Source: a bacterium | GTDB lineage: Bacteria; Actinomycetota; Acidimicrobiia; Spongiisociales; ZC4RG35 | Length of the DNA: 64,000 bases | Direction: 5' to 3' | NCBI GenBank assembly: GCA_028819345.1 | Contig: JAPPLW010000099.1 | Location: 210,931-274,930, forward strand | Part shown: positions 37,390 through 44,915 of the stretch, one piece after another | Layout of the letters: the number at the start of each line of letters is the position of its first letter | Position numbering within the stretch: the first letter of the stretch is position 1 | Notes under the pieces: generated by a model | Told to the model about the DNA's origin: nothing | Seen by the model: the letters and a program-made list of their open reading frames with translations, nothing else | The model's database searches: none | Made by a program: the position numbers and the translations under genes

Positions 37390-38196
37390 CTATCCGCCCA
37401 GTTCCACGGACCGCCGATGCGCGGCTACCACGGCTCGTACCATCAGCTCCGAGAACCCGCCCTCGCCCATTACCACCAAGGCTGCATCGGTGGTGCCTCC
37501 CGGGGAGGCCACCTGCCGGCGCAGATGGGCGGCGCTCTGGCCGGTCCTCACCAGCATTTCCCCCGCGCCCAGGACCGTGTAATTCACCAGGTGGGCGGCT
37601 ACGTCGGATTCCAATCCCAGTTTTACCGCGGCTTCGGTCATCGACTCGGCAAGGGCGAAGACGTAGGCGGGGCCAGTGCCCGAGACCGCCGTTACCGCAT
37701 CCAGGTCGGCTTCTTCCAGTTCCACCACCTCCCCCACAGCCTCCATGACCATCCGCGCCACAGCTATGTGGTGTGGCCCGGCATGGCTGCCCCCGGCCAG
37801 TCCGGTCATCCCTTTGCCCAGGAGAGCCGGCGTGTTGGGCATCACCCTCACCACTGGCGTATCGCCTAGTGCACTCTCGAGGGTCGCTATGCGAACACCG
37901 GCCGCCAGAGTAATTACCACCTGATTCGAAGCGATAGCTCCCGACACTTGCTCCAACAGAACTTCTATGTCCTGGGGTTTCACCGCCACCACCACCGCAT
38001 CAGACCCCTGCACCGCCTGGGCCGGATCGGAGACGCAATCGCATCCGAGTTCGGATCTGACCTGAGCGGCCCGCTCAGGCAACACTTCCGCCAGGGTCAA
38101 ATGCTCAGGTCTCCACCCGTTGCCCAGGAGGCCCTTTGCCAGGGCAGATCCCATCGCTCCAGCGCCCAGTATTGCGATCGTGGGAGGGGCAGACAT
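37390..38196 (-). CDS. proC: Pyrroline-5-carboxylate reductase
   Basis: A 268-residue P5C reductase. The N-terminal Rossmann loop reads ILGAGAMGSALAKGL, VAVKPQ is the NADP-side motif, and RVMPNTPALLGKG plus AVSGTGPAYVF and the C-terminal VASPGGTTDAAL segment identify ProC unambiguously. It makes proline from pyrroline-5-carboxylate. It is followed by bcp and preceded by the DsbA-like gene 30 bp away, probably one transcript. Confidence 0.96.
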   Translation of the reverse strand: MSAPPTIAILGAGAMGSALAKGLLGNGWRPEHLTLAEVLPERAAQVRSELGCDCVSDPAQAVQGSDAVVVAVKPQDIEVLLEQVSGAIASNQVVITLAAGVRIATLESALGDTPVVRVMPNTPALLGKGMTGLAGGSHAGPHHIAVARMVMEAVGEVVELEEADLDAVTAVSGTGPAYVFALAESMTEAAVKLGLESDVAAHLVNYTVLGAGEMLVRTGQSAAHLRRQVASPGGTTDAALVVMGEGGFSELMVRAVVAAHRRSVELGG

Positions 38197-38226
38197 GGCT
38201 GTCGAGTCTAAGGTGGTAGTTCTTCC

Positions 38227-38829
38227 CTACGGCCGGGGGCCGAAGACCGGGCCGACCGTGCGCTCCCGCTTGACCTCCCAGATTCCAGGTTGGGCCGCCA
38301 AGTTGGCGAAGCTGTCGAAGAGAGTGAGGGCCGCCTCGCCGGTCGGAGCCGGGGAGATGACCGGGCCGAAGTACCCGTACCGGCCGTCGAACACGATGGC
38401 CGGCACCCCGATGTCGTCTCCCAGCAGACCCAGCACCTCCGACATCGAGTCCTCGATGGCCTCGTCCCAGCGGGGATCATCGGCGGCGGCCGCCCAATCC
38501 GGAGAGCGTCCGATCGCCTGCAGGCTGTCTTCAAAGTCGGGGAACTCCTCATGGTCATGATGGAAACGGGCGCCGAGTTCGGTGTAGAACTCGCCCACGA
38601 ACTCCTCTCCCTCGCGTCCGCGGGCAGCTTCCACTATCCGCAAGGCTCCCCTTCCCCAGTCGGCGACGGTCCAATAGTCCTCGGAACGGTCGAGGCCCTG
38701 GTTCTTGATGTACAGGCTGAAGGTCCGCCAGGTTACCTCGACCGGCCGGTGGGGCTCCACCTCAGTCAGCCAGCGGCTGGTGATCCAGCACCACGGACAA
38801 ACAGGATCAAAGTAGAAATCGATCTTCAT
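38227..38829 (-). CDS. DsbA-like mycothiol-dependent reductase (Rv2466c type)
   Basis: A 200-residue thioredoxin-fold protein with a helical insertion. The redox motif is Cys11-Pro-Trp-Cys14 followed by WITSRWL, as in mycobacterial Rv2466c, a mycothiol-dependent nitroreductase/oxidoreductase. VPAIVFDGRYGYFGPV carries the cis-Pro loop. The ATG at 38829 lacks a Shine-Dalgarno sequence, but a TAATCT hexamer lies 8 bases upstream, which fits a leaderless mRNA. This supports mycothiol as the organism's low-molecular-weight thiol. Confidence 0.9.
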   Translation of the reverse strand: MKIDFYFDPVCPWCWITSRWLTEVEPHRPVEVTWRTFSLYIKNQGLDRSEDYWTVADWGRGALRIVEAARGREGEEFVGEFYTELGARFHHDHEEFPDFEDSLQAIGRSPDWAAAADDPRWDEAIEDSMSEVLGLLGDDIGVPAIVFDGRYGYFGPVISPAPTGEAALTLFDSFANLAAQPGIWEVKRERTVGPVFGPRP

Positions 38830-38899
38830 ACCCGGAGAGATTAGGAGGGGTGGGAAGAGAGGTCGTGAAAAAAGGGGGACGCAAATCCGCCGGTGAAGG

Positions 38900-38929
38900 T
38901 TGACTCCTGTCACAGCCCCGATGCACATT
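38900..38929 (+). promoter_or_regulatory. Promoter of candidate small RNA, copy A
   Basis: TTGACT (38900-38905), an 18-bp spacer ending CCCCGATG, and CACATT (38924-38929). An A-run at 38868-38873 may be an UP element. The same elements with identical spacing occur in copy B, and sequence between the -10 and the predicted start diverges while both sides are conserved. Confidence 0.65.
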
Positions 38930-38935
38930 GGCTGG

Positions 38936-39115
38936 GTCGAACACCTCCCGGTCCGTTCCGACGTCGTCCGGACCGTACAAGTGAGCCCCTTGGCGAGCAG
39001 GAGGTCATATCTCTTCCAAACGCGGTCCCCCGGTCGGGACGGGTGGAACGCGTTCGGACCTGCGGTGGTGGCGGCGGGGGATGGGCCCTGTGGCGATTAG
39101 TGCGGGGCCGTTTTT
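38936..39115 (+). ncRNA. Candidate structured small RNA, copy A (~180 nt)
   Basis: Predicted transcript from the conserved GTCGAACACC to the T-run. Stem 1 pairs CGGTCCG (38949-38955) with CGGACCG (38969-38975). Stem 2 pairs 39015-39024 with 39049-39058 (nine of ten pairs) and encloses GTCCC/GGGAC (39025-39029 with 39036-39040). A 30-base G-rich block identical to copy B follows, then the terminator hairpin. There is no downstream gene on this strand, so it would be a stand-alone RNA. No known family (tmRNA, SRP, RNase P, 6S) could be matched by eye. Confidence 0.65.
39084..39115 (+). terminator. Intrinsic terminator of candidate RNA copy A
   Basis: GGCCC (39084-39088) pairs with GGGCC (39105-39109), with weaker pairs possible inside, followed by G and five T residues (39111-39115). 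Copy B keeps the hairpin and GTTTTT although loop sequences differ. Confidence 0.7.
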
Positions 39116-39179
39116 CGCGACACAGAGAACCGATTCACGGTTTCTGCGTGGAACCGGCGAGGCCTCCTCGCCAACCCCT

Positions 39180-39758
39180 CTAACCCTTCGCCTTGGCCTG
39201 AGCGGCCTTCTTCATCTCCCGCTTCATCGCCCGCAACTCGGCGACATCCTCCCAGCGGGCCACGTCGGCAATGGAGGGACGCTGGGCGGCCTCCTCCTCC
39301 CAACCGGGTGGTTGGACCCCCATGCGCTTGCCCAAAATGCCCACGAACACCCGCGATTTCATCTCCCCGTACCCGGGCAGGCTCTTCAGGCGCTTGTACA
39401 AGTCCCTGCCGTCCTCAGCTTCGTTCCAGAGACGCTCTGCGGCGCCGTCATACTCCTCGACCAGGGTCCGGCACAGAGCCTGGGTGCGCTTGGCCATGGA
39501 CGCCGGGTAGCGATGTATGGCGGGAGGTCCCCGGAATATGGCGGCGAGCTCCTCGGGATCCCAATCGGCGATCTCACCAGCGTCAAGCGGCCCGCCCAGC
39601 CGCTCCTGAAGCAGGTACGGACCGAAGAACGCTCGTTCCATGGGGAACTGCTGATCGAGCAGCATCCCGATCAGAAGCGCCAGACTGTCTTCCGCCAGCA
39701 GCCGGTCGGCGTCGGGATTGTTGGTCCAGGGAAGAGACTCGGGAGGGCTGATAGTCAT
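39180..39758 (-). CDS. HhH-GPD-type base-excision DNA repair protein
   Basis: A 192-residue protein with the helix-hairpin-helix segment LKSLPGYGEMKSRVFVGIL and the following GKRMGVQPPGW, typical of a short actinobacterial HhH-GPD family. LIGMLLDQQFPMERAF is the glycosylase-fold N-terminal helix with its conserved Gln pair. It likely excises damaged bases, but lacks the C-terminal Fe-S cluster of EndoIII. Its TAG abuts the right end of repeat copy A. Confidence 0.88.
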   Translation of the reverse strand: MTISPPESLPWTNNPDADRLLAEDSLALLIGMLLDQQFPMERAFFGPYLLQERLGGPLDAGEIADWDPEELAAIFRGPPAIHRYPASMAKRTQALCRTLVEEYDGAAERLWNEAEDGRDLYKRLKSLPGYGEMKSRVFVGILGKRMGVQPPGWEEEAAQRPSIADVARWEDVAELRAMKREMKKAAQAKAKG

Positions 39759-39832
39759 CGGTCTACCTGCATTGTCGGGTTATCTAATATCAGCCACAAT
39801 CGAAGCAAACCGAGCAGAAACGAGGATCGACG

Positions 39833-41191
39833 ATGGCTCAAAGGAAGTTTACTCTCGCCGAGTCCCAGATACCCACCAGTTGGTACAACATCATTCCTGA
39901 TTTGCCGGCGCCGCCACCTCCGGTGCTTCATCCCGGAACGCATCAGCCGGTGGGCCCCGACGATCTGGCTCCTCTCTTTCCCATGGCGCTCATCCTCCAG
40001 GAAGTGTCAGGGGACTCCCGGATCGACATCCCCGGGGAGGTCATCGACGTGTATCGAATGTGGAGGCCCACTCCCCTGTACCGCGCCACCGGCCTGGAAA
40101 AGGCTCTCGACACGCCGGCTCGCATCTATTACAAGTACGAGGGAGGGAGCCCGGCCGGCTCCCACAAGCCCAATACCGCGGTGGCCCAAGCCTTCTACAA
40201 CGCTCAGGAAGGCGTCAAGAAACTGACCACCGAGACCGGCGCCGGGCAGTGGGGTTCCGCCCTCGCCCTGGCCTGCGCCATCTTCGGAATGGACTGTGAG
40301 GTCTGGCAGGTGCGGGCCTCCTTCGACCAGAAGCCCTACCGCAAGTCGATGATGGAGGTATGGGGCGCCAAGGTGCATCCCTCGCCTTCCGATGTGACCA
40401 ATGCCGGACGGACCGTGCTCGAATCCGATCCCGACTCGCCGGGGAGCCTGGGGATCGCCATCTCGGAGGCTGTCGAGGTGGCCGCTACCAATGCGGATGC
40501 CAAATACTCGCTGGGGAGCGTCCTGAATCATGTCCTGTTGCACCAGACCGTCATCGGCGAGGAGGCCCTCGATCAGATGGCCATGGCCGGGGACACCCCC
40601 GATGTGATAGTGGGTTGCACGGGAGGAGGCTCCAACTTCTCGGGATTGATGTTCCCCTTCCTGCGGGAGAAACTGGCCGGGAGGATCGATCCGGTCATCA
40701 GGGCCTCGGAGCCTGCCTCCTGTCCCTCCTTCACCAAGGGCGAGTACCGGTACGACTTCGGGGACACCATCGGGATGACTCCGCTCATCAAGATGCACAC
40801 TCTCGGCCACTCCTTCATACCCGACCCGATCCATGCCGGGGGCTTGCGCTATCACGGCATGTCTCCTCTCCTCTCCCACATCTATGACCTGGGGCTGATA
40901 GAGGCGGAGGCCATCGGACAGAACGAGTGCTTCGCTGCCGGCGTCCAGTTCGCTCGCACCGAGGGCATCGTCCCCGCTCCCGAACCCACCCACGCATTGG
41001 CTTCGGCCATCCGGGTGGCCAACGAGTGCCGGGAGAGCGGCGAGGAGAAGGTGATCCTCACCGCCATGTGCGGTCATGGCGCCTTCGACATGGCCGCCTA
41101 CGACAACTATCTCGCCGGCGGGCTGACCGACTACGAGTACCCGGACGACAAAGTCGCCGAGGCCATGCAGCGGATCCCGGTGGTGGGCTGA
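39833..41191 (+). CDS. TrpB2-type tryptophan synthase beta-like PLP enzyme
   Basis: A 452-residue TrpB2. The PLP lysine is Lys112 in [19 protein letters not shown] and [11 protein letters not shown] (phosphate loop) follow, and the long N-terminal extension with [13 protein letters not shown] is diagnostic of the TrpB2 branch, which usually works without a TrpA partner. It condenses indole or a related nucleophile with serine. GAGG lies seven bases before ATG. No trp operon genes are adjacent, supporting a salvage or independent role. Confidence 0.94.
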   Translation: MAQRKFTLAESQIPTSWYNIIPDLPAPPPPVLHPGTHQPVGPDDLAPLFPMALILQEVSGDSRIDIPGEVIDVYRMWRPTPLYRATGLEKALDTPARIYYKYEGGSPAGSHKPNTAVAQAFYNAQEGVKKLTTETGAGQWGSALALACAIFGMDCEVWQVRASFDQKPYRKSMMEVWGAKVHPSPSDVTNAGRTVLESDPDSPGSLGIAISEAVEVAATNADAKYSLGSVLNHVLLHQTVIGEEALDQMAMAGDTPDVIVGCTGGGSNFSGLMFPFLREKLAGRIDPVIRASEPASCPSFTKGEYRYDFGDTIGMTPLIKMHTLGHSFIPDPIHAGGLRYHGMSPLLSHIYDLGLIEAEAIGQNECFAAGVQFARTEGIVPAPEPTHALASAIRVANECRESGEEKVILTAMCGHGAFDMAAYDNYLAGGLTDYEYPDDKVAEAMQRIPVVG

Positions 41192-41204
41192 GGGAACCCG
41201 ACTC

Positions 41205-41247
41205 GGACAACGCGGTTGTCCCGGCTGGAGCGGCCAGGACAACCGCG
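41205..41247 (+). promoter_or_regulatory. Mutually exclusive hairpins after trpB2
   Basis: GGACAAC (41205-41211) can pair with GTTGTCC (41215-41221) across a 3-base loop. The same GTTGTCC, as part of CGCGGTTGTCC (41211-41221), can instead pair with GGACAACCGCG (41237-41247) in a perfect 11-bp stem. It lies between trpB2 and the AlkZ-like gene. It could be an attenuator-like switch, a multi-site operator, or an RNA 3'-end structure; there is no T-run. Confidence 0.55.
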
Positions 41248-41301
41248 GGTCCCCATCCCGGCCGCCATCGGCCTTCCGTCTGTCCATAGACTGGCGTTGC
41301 C

Positions 41302-42483
41302 ATGGTGAACAGGCGGATCGGCGTCGAGGAGAGGCGAGCGCGTCTGGCGTCCCGCCACCATCTCCACCCCGACCACCGGGCGTCTTCACCGGTGGAAGCC
41401 GCCCGCCACCAGGTGGGACTTCACACCAGCGATCCTGCCACCCCCTTCCTGTCCGCCTGGGCGAGGGTGGACGATCTGGCCATCCCTGACATGGAAGTCT
41501 GCCTGTATGAAGACCCCTCCCTGTTCCGGATTCTGGGCATGCGGCGGACTCTGTTTGCGGTTCCCACCGACTTGATCCCCTTGCTCCATCATGGGTGTGC
41601 GGTCCCCTTGGCGGCGCCCGAGAGGCGTAGATTGGCGGGTTATCTAGAGGCCGAAGGGATCACCGATGACGGACACGGTTGGATCGAACGGGTGGGGGAC
41701 GCCACCGTGGAGGCAATCATGAACCGTGGACAGGCTCTGGCTACCGAACTCCGAGAGGATGTGCCCGAACTCAAGGAGACCCTCACCTTCGGCAAGGGGA
41801 AGAAGTGGGGAGGAAAAGTCGGGGTTTCCACCCGGATGCTCTTCCTTCTGGCTACCGAAGGGCGCATCCTTCGAGGCCGACCCCGGGGAACGTGGCGTAG
41901 CGGTCAGTACCGCTGGACAACCATGGCGAGAGTGCTGCCCGCCGGCATTCCCGAACTCGACCCGGCGGTGGCCCGAAAAAACCTCGTTGAGCGGTGGCTG
42001 CGCGCCTACGGACCGGGGACCGAGGCGGACCTGAGATGGTGGACGGGCTGGACCCTCCGGAATCTGAGACCGGCGCTCGGAGCATTGGACCTGGCCGAGG
42101 TCGAGGTCGATACCGGCCCGGCATGGGTCATGGCGGACGACCTCGACCCGGTTCCCTCCCCCGGTCGGTGGGCGGCGTTCCTTCCCGGCCTCGATTCCAC
42201 CGTCATGGGATGGCGGGAGCGCCACTGGTATCTCGGAGACCGGTGGGAAGGGCTGTTCGACAGAAACGGCAACGCCGGACCCACCGTGTGGTGGTGCGGC
42301 AGGGTGGTGGGGGGATGGGGCCAGAGACCTGACGGGAGGGTGGTCCACCGCCTGACCGAGGACATCGGCGCCGACGGGCAGGCGGCCGTGGCCCATCGCG
42401 CCCGGGACCTGGAGGTCTGGCTTTCCGGAGTCCGGGTGACTCCCCGTTTCCCCACTCCCCACTATCGGGAGTTGTCCCGCTAG
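41302..42483 (+). CDS. Winged-helix DNA-binding protein of the AlkZ/YcaQ (HTH_42) family
   Basis: A 393-residue protein of the tandem winged-helix family that includes the DNA glycosylases AlkZ and YcaQ. The N-terminal segment reads GLHTSDPATPFLSAWAR, where characterised glycosylases have a Gln-containing GLQxQ/D motif, so the catalytic Gln is replaced by His here. RRTLFAVP and KWGGKVGVSTRMLFLLATEG are family-typical. Base excision of bulky or alkylated lesions is possible but not certain given the substitution. It lies between the hairpin array and repeat copy B. Confidence 0.85.
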   Translation: MVNRRIGVEERRARLASRHHLHPDHRASSPVEAARHQVGLHTSDPATPFLSAWARVDDLAIPDMEVCLYEDPSLFRILGMRRTLFAVPTDLIPLLHHGCAVPLAAPERRRLAGYLEAEGITDDGHGWIERVGDATVEAIMNRGQALATELREDVPELKETLTFGKGKKWGGKVGVSTRMLFLLATEGRILRGRPRGTWRSGQYRWTTMARVLPAGIPELDPAVARKNLVERWLRAYGPGTEADLRWWTGWTLRNLRPALGALDLAEVEVDTGPAWVMADDLDPVPSPGRWAAFLPGLDSTVMGWRERHWYLGDRWEGLFDRNGNAGPTVWWCGRVVGGWGQRPDGRVVHRLTEDIGADGQAAVAHRARDLEVWLSGVRVTPRFPTPHYRELSR

Positions 42484-42634
42484 CTAAGGAGCAGGCGGGG
42501 GTTTTCCCCAGTGGAGCTGGGAGCGAGCCGGCAATCGGTGGAGAGCCATCTAGTAGGTGTGGAGTTCGTGACCCTAGGGTGGTGGAGGTTGGGAGGAAGT
42601 CGCGAAACAAAGGGCAGAAAGTGGCGGGTGTGGG

Positions 42635-42664
42635 TTGACTCCTGTCACAGGCCCGGTGCACATT
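42635..42664 (+). promoter_or_regulatory. Promoter of candidate small RNA, copy B
   Basis: TTGACT (42635-42640), an 18-bp spacer ending CCCGGTG, and CACATT (42659-42664), identical in layout to copy A. Eighteen bases from GGTTGACT through TGTCACAG are the same in both copies. Confidence 0.65.
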
Positions 42665-42670
42665 GATGGA

Positions 42671-42850
42671 GTCGAACACCTCCCGGTCCGTCCCGACGTC
42701 GTTCGGACCGCACCATGAGCGCACCTGGCGCGCAGTGAGGTCATATCTTCCCGAAGGCGTCCCCCGGCCGGGGCCGGCGGACCGCGTTCGGGCCTGCGGT
42801 GGTGGCGGCGGGGGATGGGCCCGATGGGTGAGGAGAGCCGGCCCGTTTTT
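42671..42850 (+). ncRNA. Candidate structured small RNA, copy B (~180 nt)
   Basis: Predicted from GTCGAACACC to the T-run, again 180 nt. Stem 1: CGGTCCG (42684-42690) with CGGACCG (42704-42710). Stem 2: 42750-42759 with 42783-42792, nine of ten pairs; its outer pair is C-G where copy A has T-A, a compensatory change. The inner stem 42759-42763 with 42770-42774 keeps pairing through a G-U wobble where copy A has an A-U pair. Terminator hairpin follows. Confidence 0.65.
42817..42850 (+). terminator. Intrinsic terminator of candidate RNA copy B
   Basis: GGGCC (42817-42821) pairs with GGCCC (42840-42844), followed by G and five T residues (42846-42850). The 3' arm differs from copy A by an inserted C but still pairs. 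Confidence 0.7.
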
Positions 42851-42914
42851 CGCGAGACAGCAGACGACTTCGCGGTTCCTGCTTGGAACCGGGAAGGGCT
42901 ACCCGGTCATCCCC

Positions 42915-43637
42915 TCAAAAGCGAGCGGCGTCGGCGTGAGCGTAGCCGACCACCTGTTTGTCGGCGCCCACCACACCTTCCAGGTTCGCGACTATCTCCG
43001 CCAGCTGTCCGGGCGGTATGGCACAGGTCAACTCGTCGTCGCCCATTCCGGTCCGGGCCCGCGACAATGCGCATCCCATCGACAGCGCCACCTTGCCCTG
43101 ATCGATGGCGATGGGAAGGATCTGGCACTGGGGCTTTCCACTGAGATGGATGGATGTGGCATCTCCCAATTCCATGGCTTGATAGGGACTCAGCCTCAGC
43201 AATACGACGTCAGGGTCGTGCGAGGTGTCGGCGAGCGGTCCATACACGATCGAGGAGGGCCGGCGCTCCAGGGCCGCCACCCCGGCGAAGGCCTCCATGG
43301 TGACCCAGCCGACTTCCAGCAGCGCTCCCACATCCTCTCGATCGAGGATGTCTCCAGCTTCCACCAAGCCGTGGGTGTACTCGCCCACCGAGCAGTTGCC
43401 GTGATCGCCCGGGGTGGTGAAGAAGGTGTGGGTGTGGGCGTGCATCCAGAAGACGCAGGGAGCGGGAACCGCGCCCGACCTGCCATCCGGAGTCGGCTCT
43501 GACAACGGGCCTCCGAAGGGGGCTATTCCACTGTCAGCAGCGACCGCATCCTCCGAGAAGGTGATGGCGATGGGGGCGTGCTCCAATCCGAGCAGGTCGG
43601 TGAGCCGCAGAGAAAGATCTCTCCAGTCGGTTGTCAT
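42915..43637 (-). CDS. DUF169 family protein
   Basis: A 240-residue protein matching DUF169: LEHAPIAITF near the N-terminus, CQILPIAIDQGKVALSMGCALSRARTG split by its paired cysteines, and DDELTCAIPPGQLAEIV at the end. Several conserved Cys and His residues suggest metal or cofactor binding, but the function is unknown. The ATG has AAGGAG six bases upstream. Its stop touches repeat copy B. Confidence 0.87.
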   Translation of the reverse strand: MTTDWRDLSLRLTDLLGLEHAPIAITFSEDAVAADSGIAPFGGPLSEPTPDGRSGAVPAPCVFWMHAHTHTFFTTPGDHGNCSVGEYTHGLVEAGDILDREDVGALLEVGWVTMEAFAGVAALERRPSSIVYGPLADTSHDPDVVLLRLSPYQAMELGDATSIHLSGKPQCQILPIAIDQGKVALSMGCALSRARTGMGDDELTCAIPPGQLAEIVANLEGVVGADKQVVGYAHADAARF

Positions 43638-43763
43638 TAGTCACTCCTTATATCGAACAGGGCCCTCATGGCAAGCATACCCATCCCCACCCTGCCGACG
43701 CGCCGTCCTCTGCGGAGTCCCGTCCGCGCGTCCAACACTGCCGCCGGAGTTGGTAATCCGGGG

Positions 43764-44879
43764 TTATCCATCCAAGCCCGGGATGATCCAGATCCGGTCG
43801 GAGGGAAAACACATGTCGACGATCTTACCCACTGGAAGCGACCGCGACGAGGAGACTCGCATCCCCAGAACAACCCCTCGGGCGGACATTGTGATCTGCT
43901 GATGGGTCCCCATGTATCTGGTGTTCTGCACCCGGGCGGCGAAGGAGTTCTCTCCCGCCGCCAATTCCACCGCTTCCTCGCGGATCACCAGGATCCCCGG
44001 CCCGGGGGGAACCGGCTGGGGAAGGACAAACGTCCCCAGCTCGCAATGAAATCGGCCGGCGTCCACCTTTCCGGGGATCTGGTTATGGCCCCCGAAGAAC
44101 CTGGCCACTTCCACGGTGGCCGGAGCCTCGAACAGCCGGGCGGGAGGACCGATCTGGCGAAGCCGGCCTTCCAGCACCAGACCGATCCGGTCGGCCAACA
44201 CCACCGCTTCCTCCTGGTCGTGGGTAACGAAGATGGTCGTGACCCCGAGTTGTTTCTGGATCGATCGGATCAGTTCCCGCATCTCCTCCCGCAGGTTGGC
44301 GTCCAGTTGGCTGAGCGGCTCGTCCAACAGCCACAACGCCGGCTCCACGACCAGTGCCCTCGCCAGGGCGACCCGTTGACTCTGGCCTCCCGAGATCTCG
44401 GTGACGCGGCGATCCTCCATGCCCTCCAGTTGCACCAGTCCCAGCATCTCGGTCACCCTGCCCCGGATGAACCCGGGGTCGAGGCGACGCATCCGGAGCC
44501 CGAAGGCCACGTTTTCTCCCACCGTCAGATGGGGGAACAGGAGAGGTTTTTGGAACACCATACCGATGGACCGCTTCTCCGTGGGAACCTCCACCAGCGA
44601 CCGGCCGTCCATCCGGACATCACCCCCGGCTAGCTCCAACAGCCCGGCAATGGCCTTCAGAATGGTGGTCTTCCCGCAGCCCGAGGGTCCCAGCAGGCAA
44701 ACCAGTTCGCCCGGTTCGATCACCAGGTCCAGCGAGTCCACCGCCGGCCGGGGAGCTTCCGGATAGGACACTGTCAGGTCCACCAACTCCAAGCCGCCCT
44801 CGCCGCTTACGGAGTCCCTTTCGCAGTGGCCCACAAGGAAAGCAGAATACATCTGGGCGCCCAACCACCCGACATGCAT
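43764..44879 (-). CDS. ABC importer ATP-binding protein (PotA/FbpC/MalK-like with TOBE domain), orphan
   Basis: The NBD has Walker A GPSGCGKTT, Q-loop VFQKPLLFPHLTV, signature ISGGQSQRVALARAL, Walker B WLLDEP and switch THDQEEA, followed by a C-terminal TOBE-like regulatory domain. This type energises uptake of polyamine, iron, sulfate or sugar. No permease or binding-protein gene is nearby, so it is an orphan or serves another locus. The start is uncertain: ATG at 44879, ATG at 44852 or TTG at 44792 are possible, the last being closest to the domain start. Confidence 0.85.
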   Translation of the reverse strand: MHVGWLGAQMYSAFLVGHCERDSVSGEGGLELVDLTVSYPEAPRPAVDSLDLVIEPGELVCLLGPSGCGKTTILKAIAGLLELAGGDVRMDGRSLVEVPTEKRSIGMVFQKPLLFPHLTVGENVAFGLRMRRLDPGFIRGRVTEMLGLVQLEGMEDRRVTEISGGQSQRVALARALVVEPALWLLDEPLSQLDANLREEMRELIRSIQKQLGVTTIFVTHDQEEAVVLADRIGLVLEGRLRQIGPPARLFEAPATVEVARFFGGHNQIPGKVDAGRFHCELGTFVLPQPVPPGPGILVIREEAVELAAGENSFAARVQNTRYMGTHQQITMSARGVVLGMRVSSSRSLPVGKIVDMCFPSDRIWIIPGLDG

Positions 44880-44915
44880 ATATATTCAACTACCACAACC
44901 GGGGAAGGTTTTGCC

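Larger units (their letters stand above)
38850..39179 (+). repeat. Duplicated intergenic element, copy A
   Basis: About 330 bp filling the whole space between the DsbA-like and HhH-GPD genes. It aligns in the same orientation with 42590-42914. Shared landmarks in order: GTCGTGAAAAAAGGG (38862-38876), a promoter (38900-38929), a 21-base identical block from 38936, GAGGTCATATCT (39001-39012), a 30-base identical block (39059-39088), GTTTTTCGCGA (39110-39120), and TGGAACCGG near 39149. No protein frame is conserved between the copies because short indels shift them. Confidence 0.88.
42590..42914 (+). repeat. Duplicated intergenic element, copy B
   Basis: Second copy of the element at 38850-39179, same strand, ending flush with the stop codon of the next minus-strand gene, as copy A does. 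The A-rich block is at 42599-42614, promoter at 42635-42664, identical 21-base block from 42671, identical 30-base block at 42793-42822, and GTTTTTCGCGA at 42845-42855. The region 42484-42589 before it holds nothing I can identify. Confidence 0.88.

Noticed and set aside
38936-39115. 6S, tmRNA, SRP or RNase P RNA identity for the element
   Set aside because: No 6S-like long hairpin pairing both ends, no tmRNA tag or tRNA-like ends, no SRP or RNase P core motifs. Duplication within 4 kb also argues against these.
38843-39184. Terminal inverted repeats marking copy A as a transposable element
   Set aside because: Only about 14 of 20 end bases match, copy B lacks them, and no target-site duplication is evident. 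Kept only as a weak hint.
38893-43502. Open reading frames running through both duplicated elements on the + strand
   Set aside because: Frames over homologous sequence are different before the indels, there are no ribosome-binding sites, and the frames run antisense into neighbouring genes. RNA structure explains conservation better.
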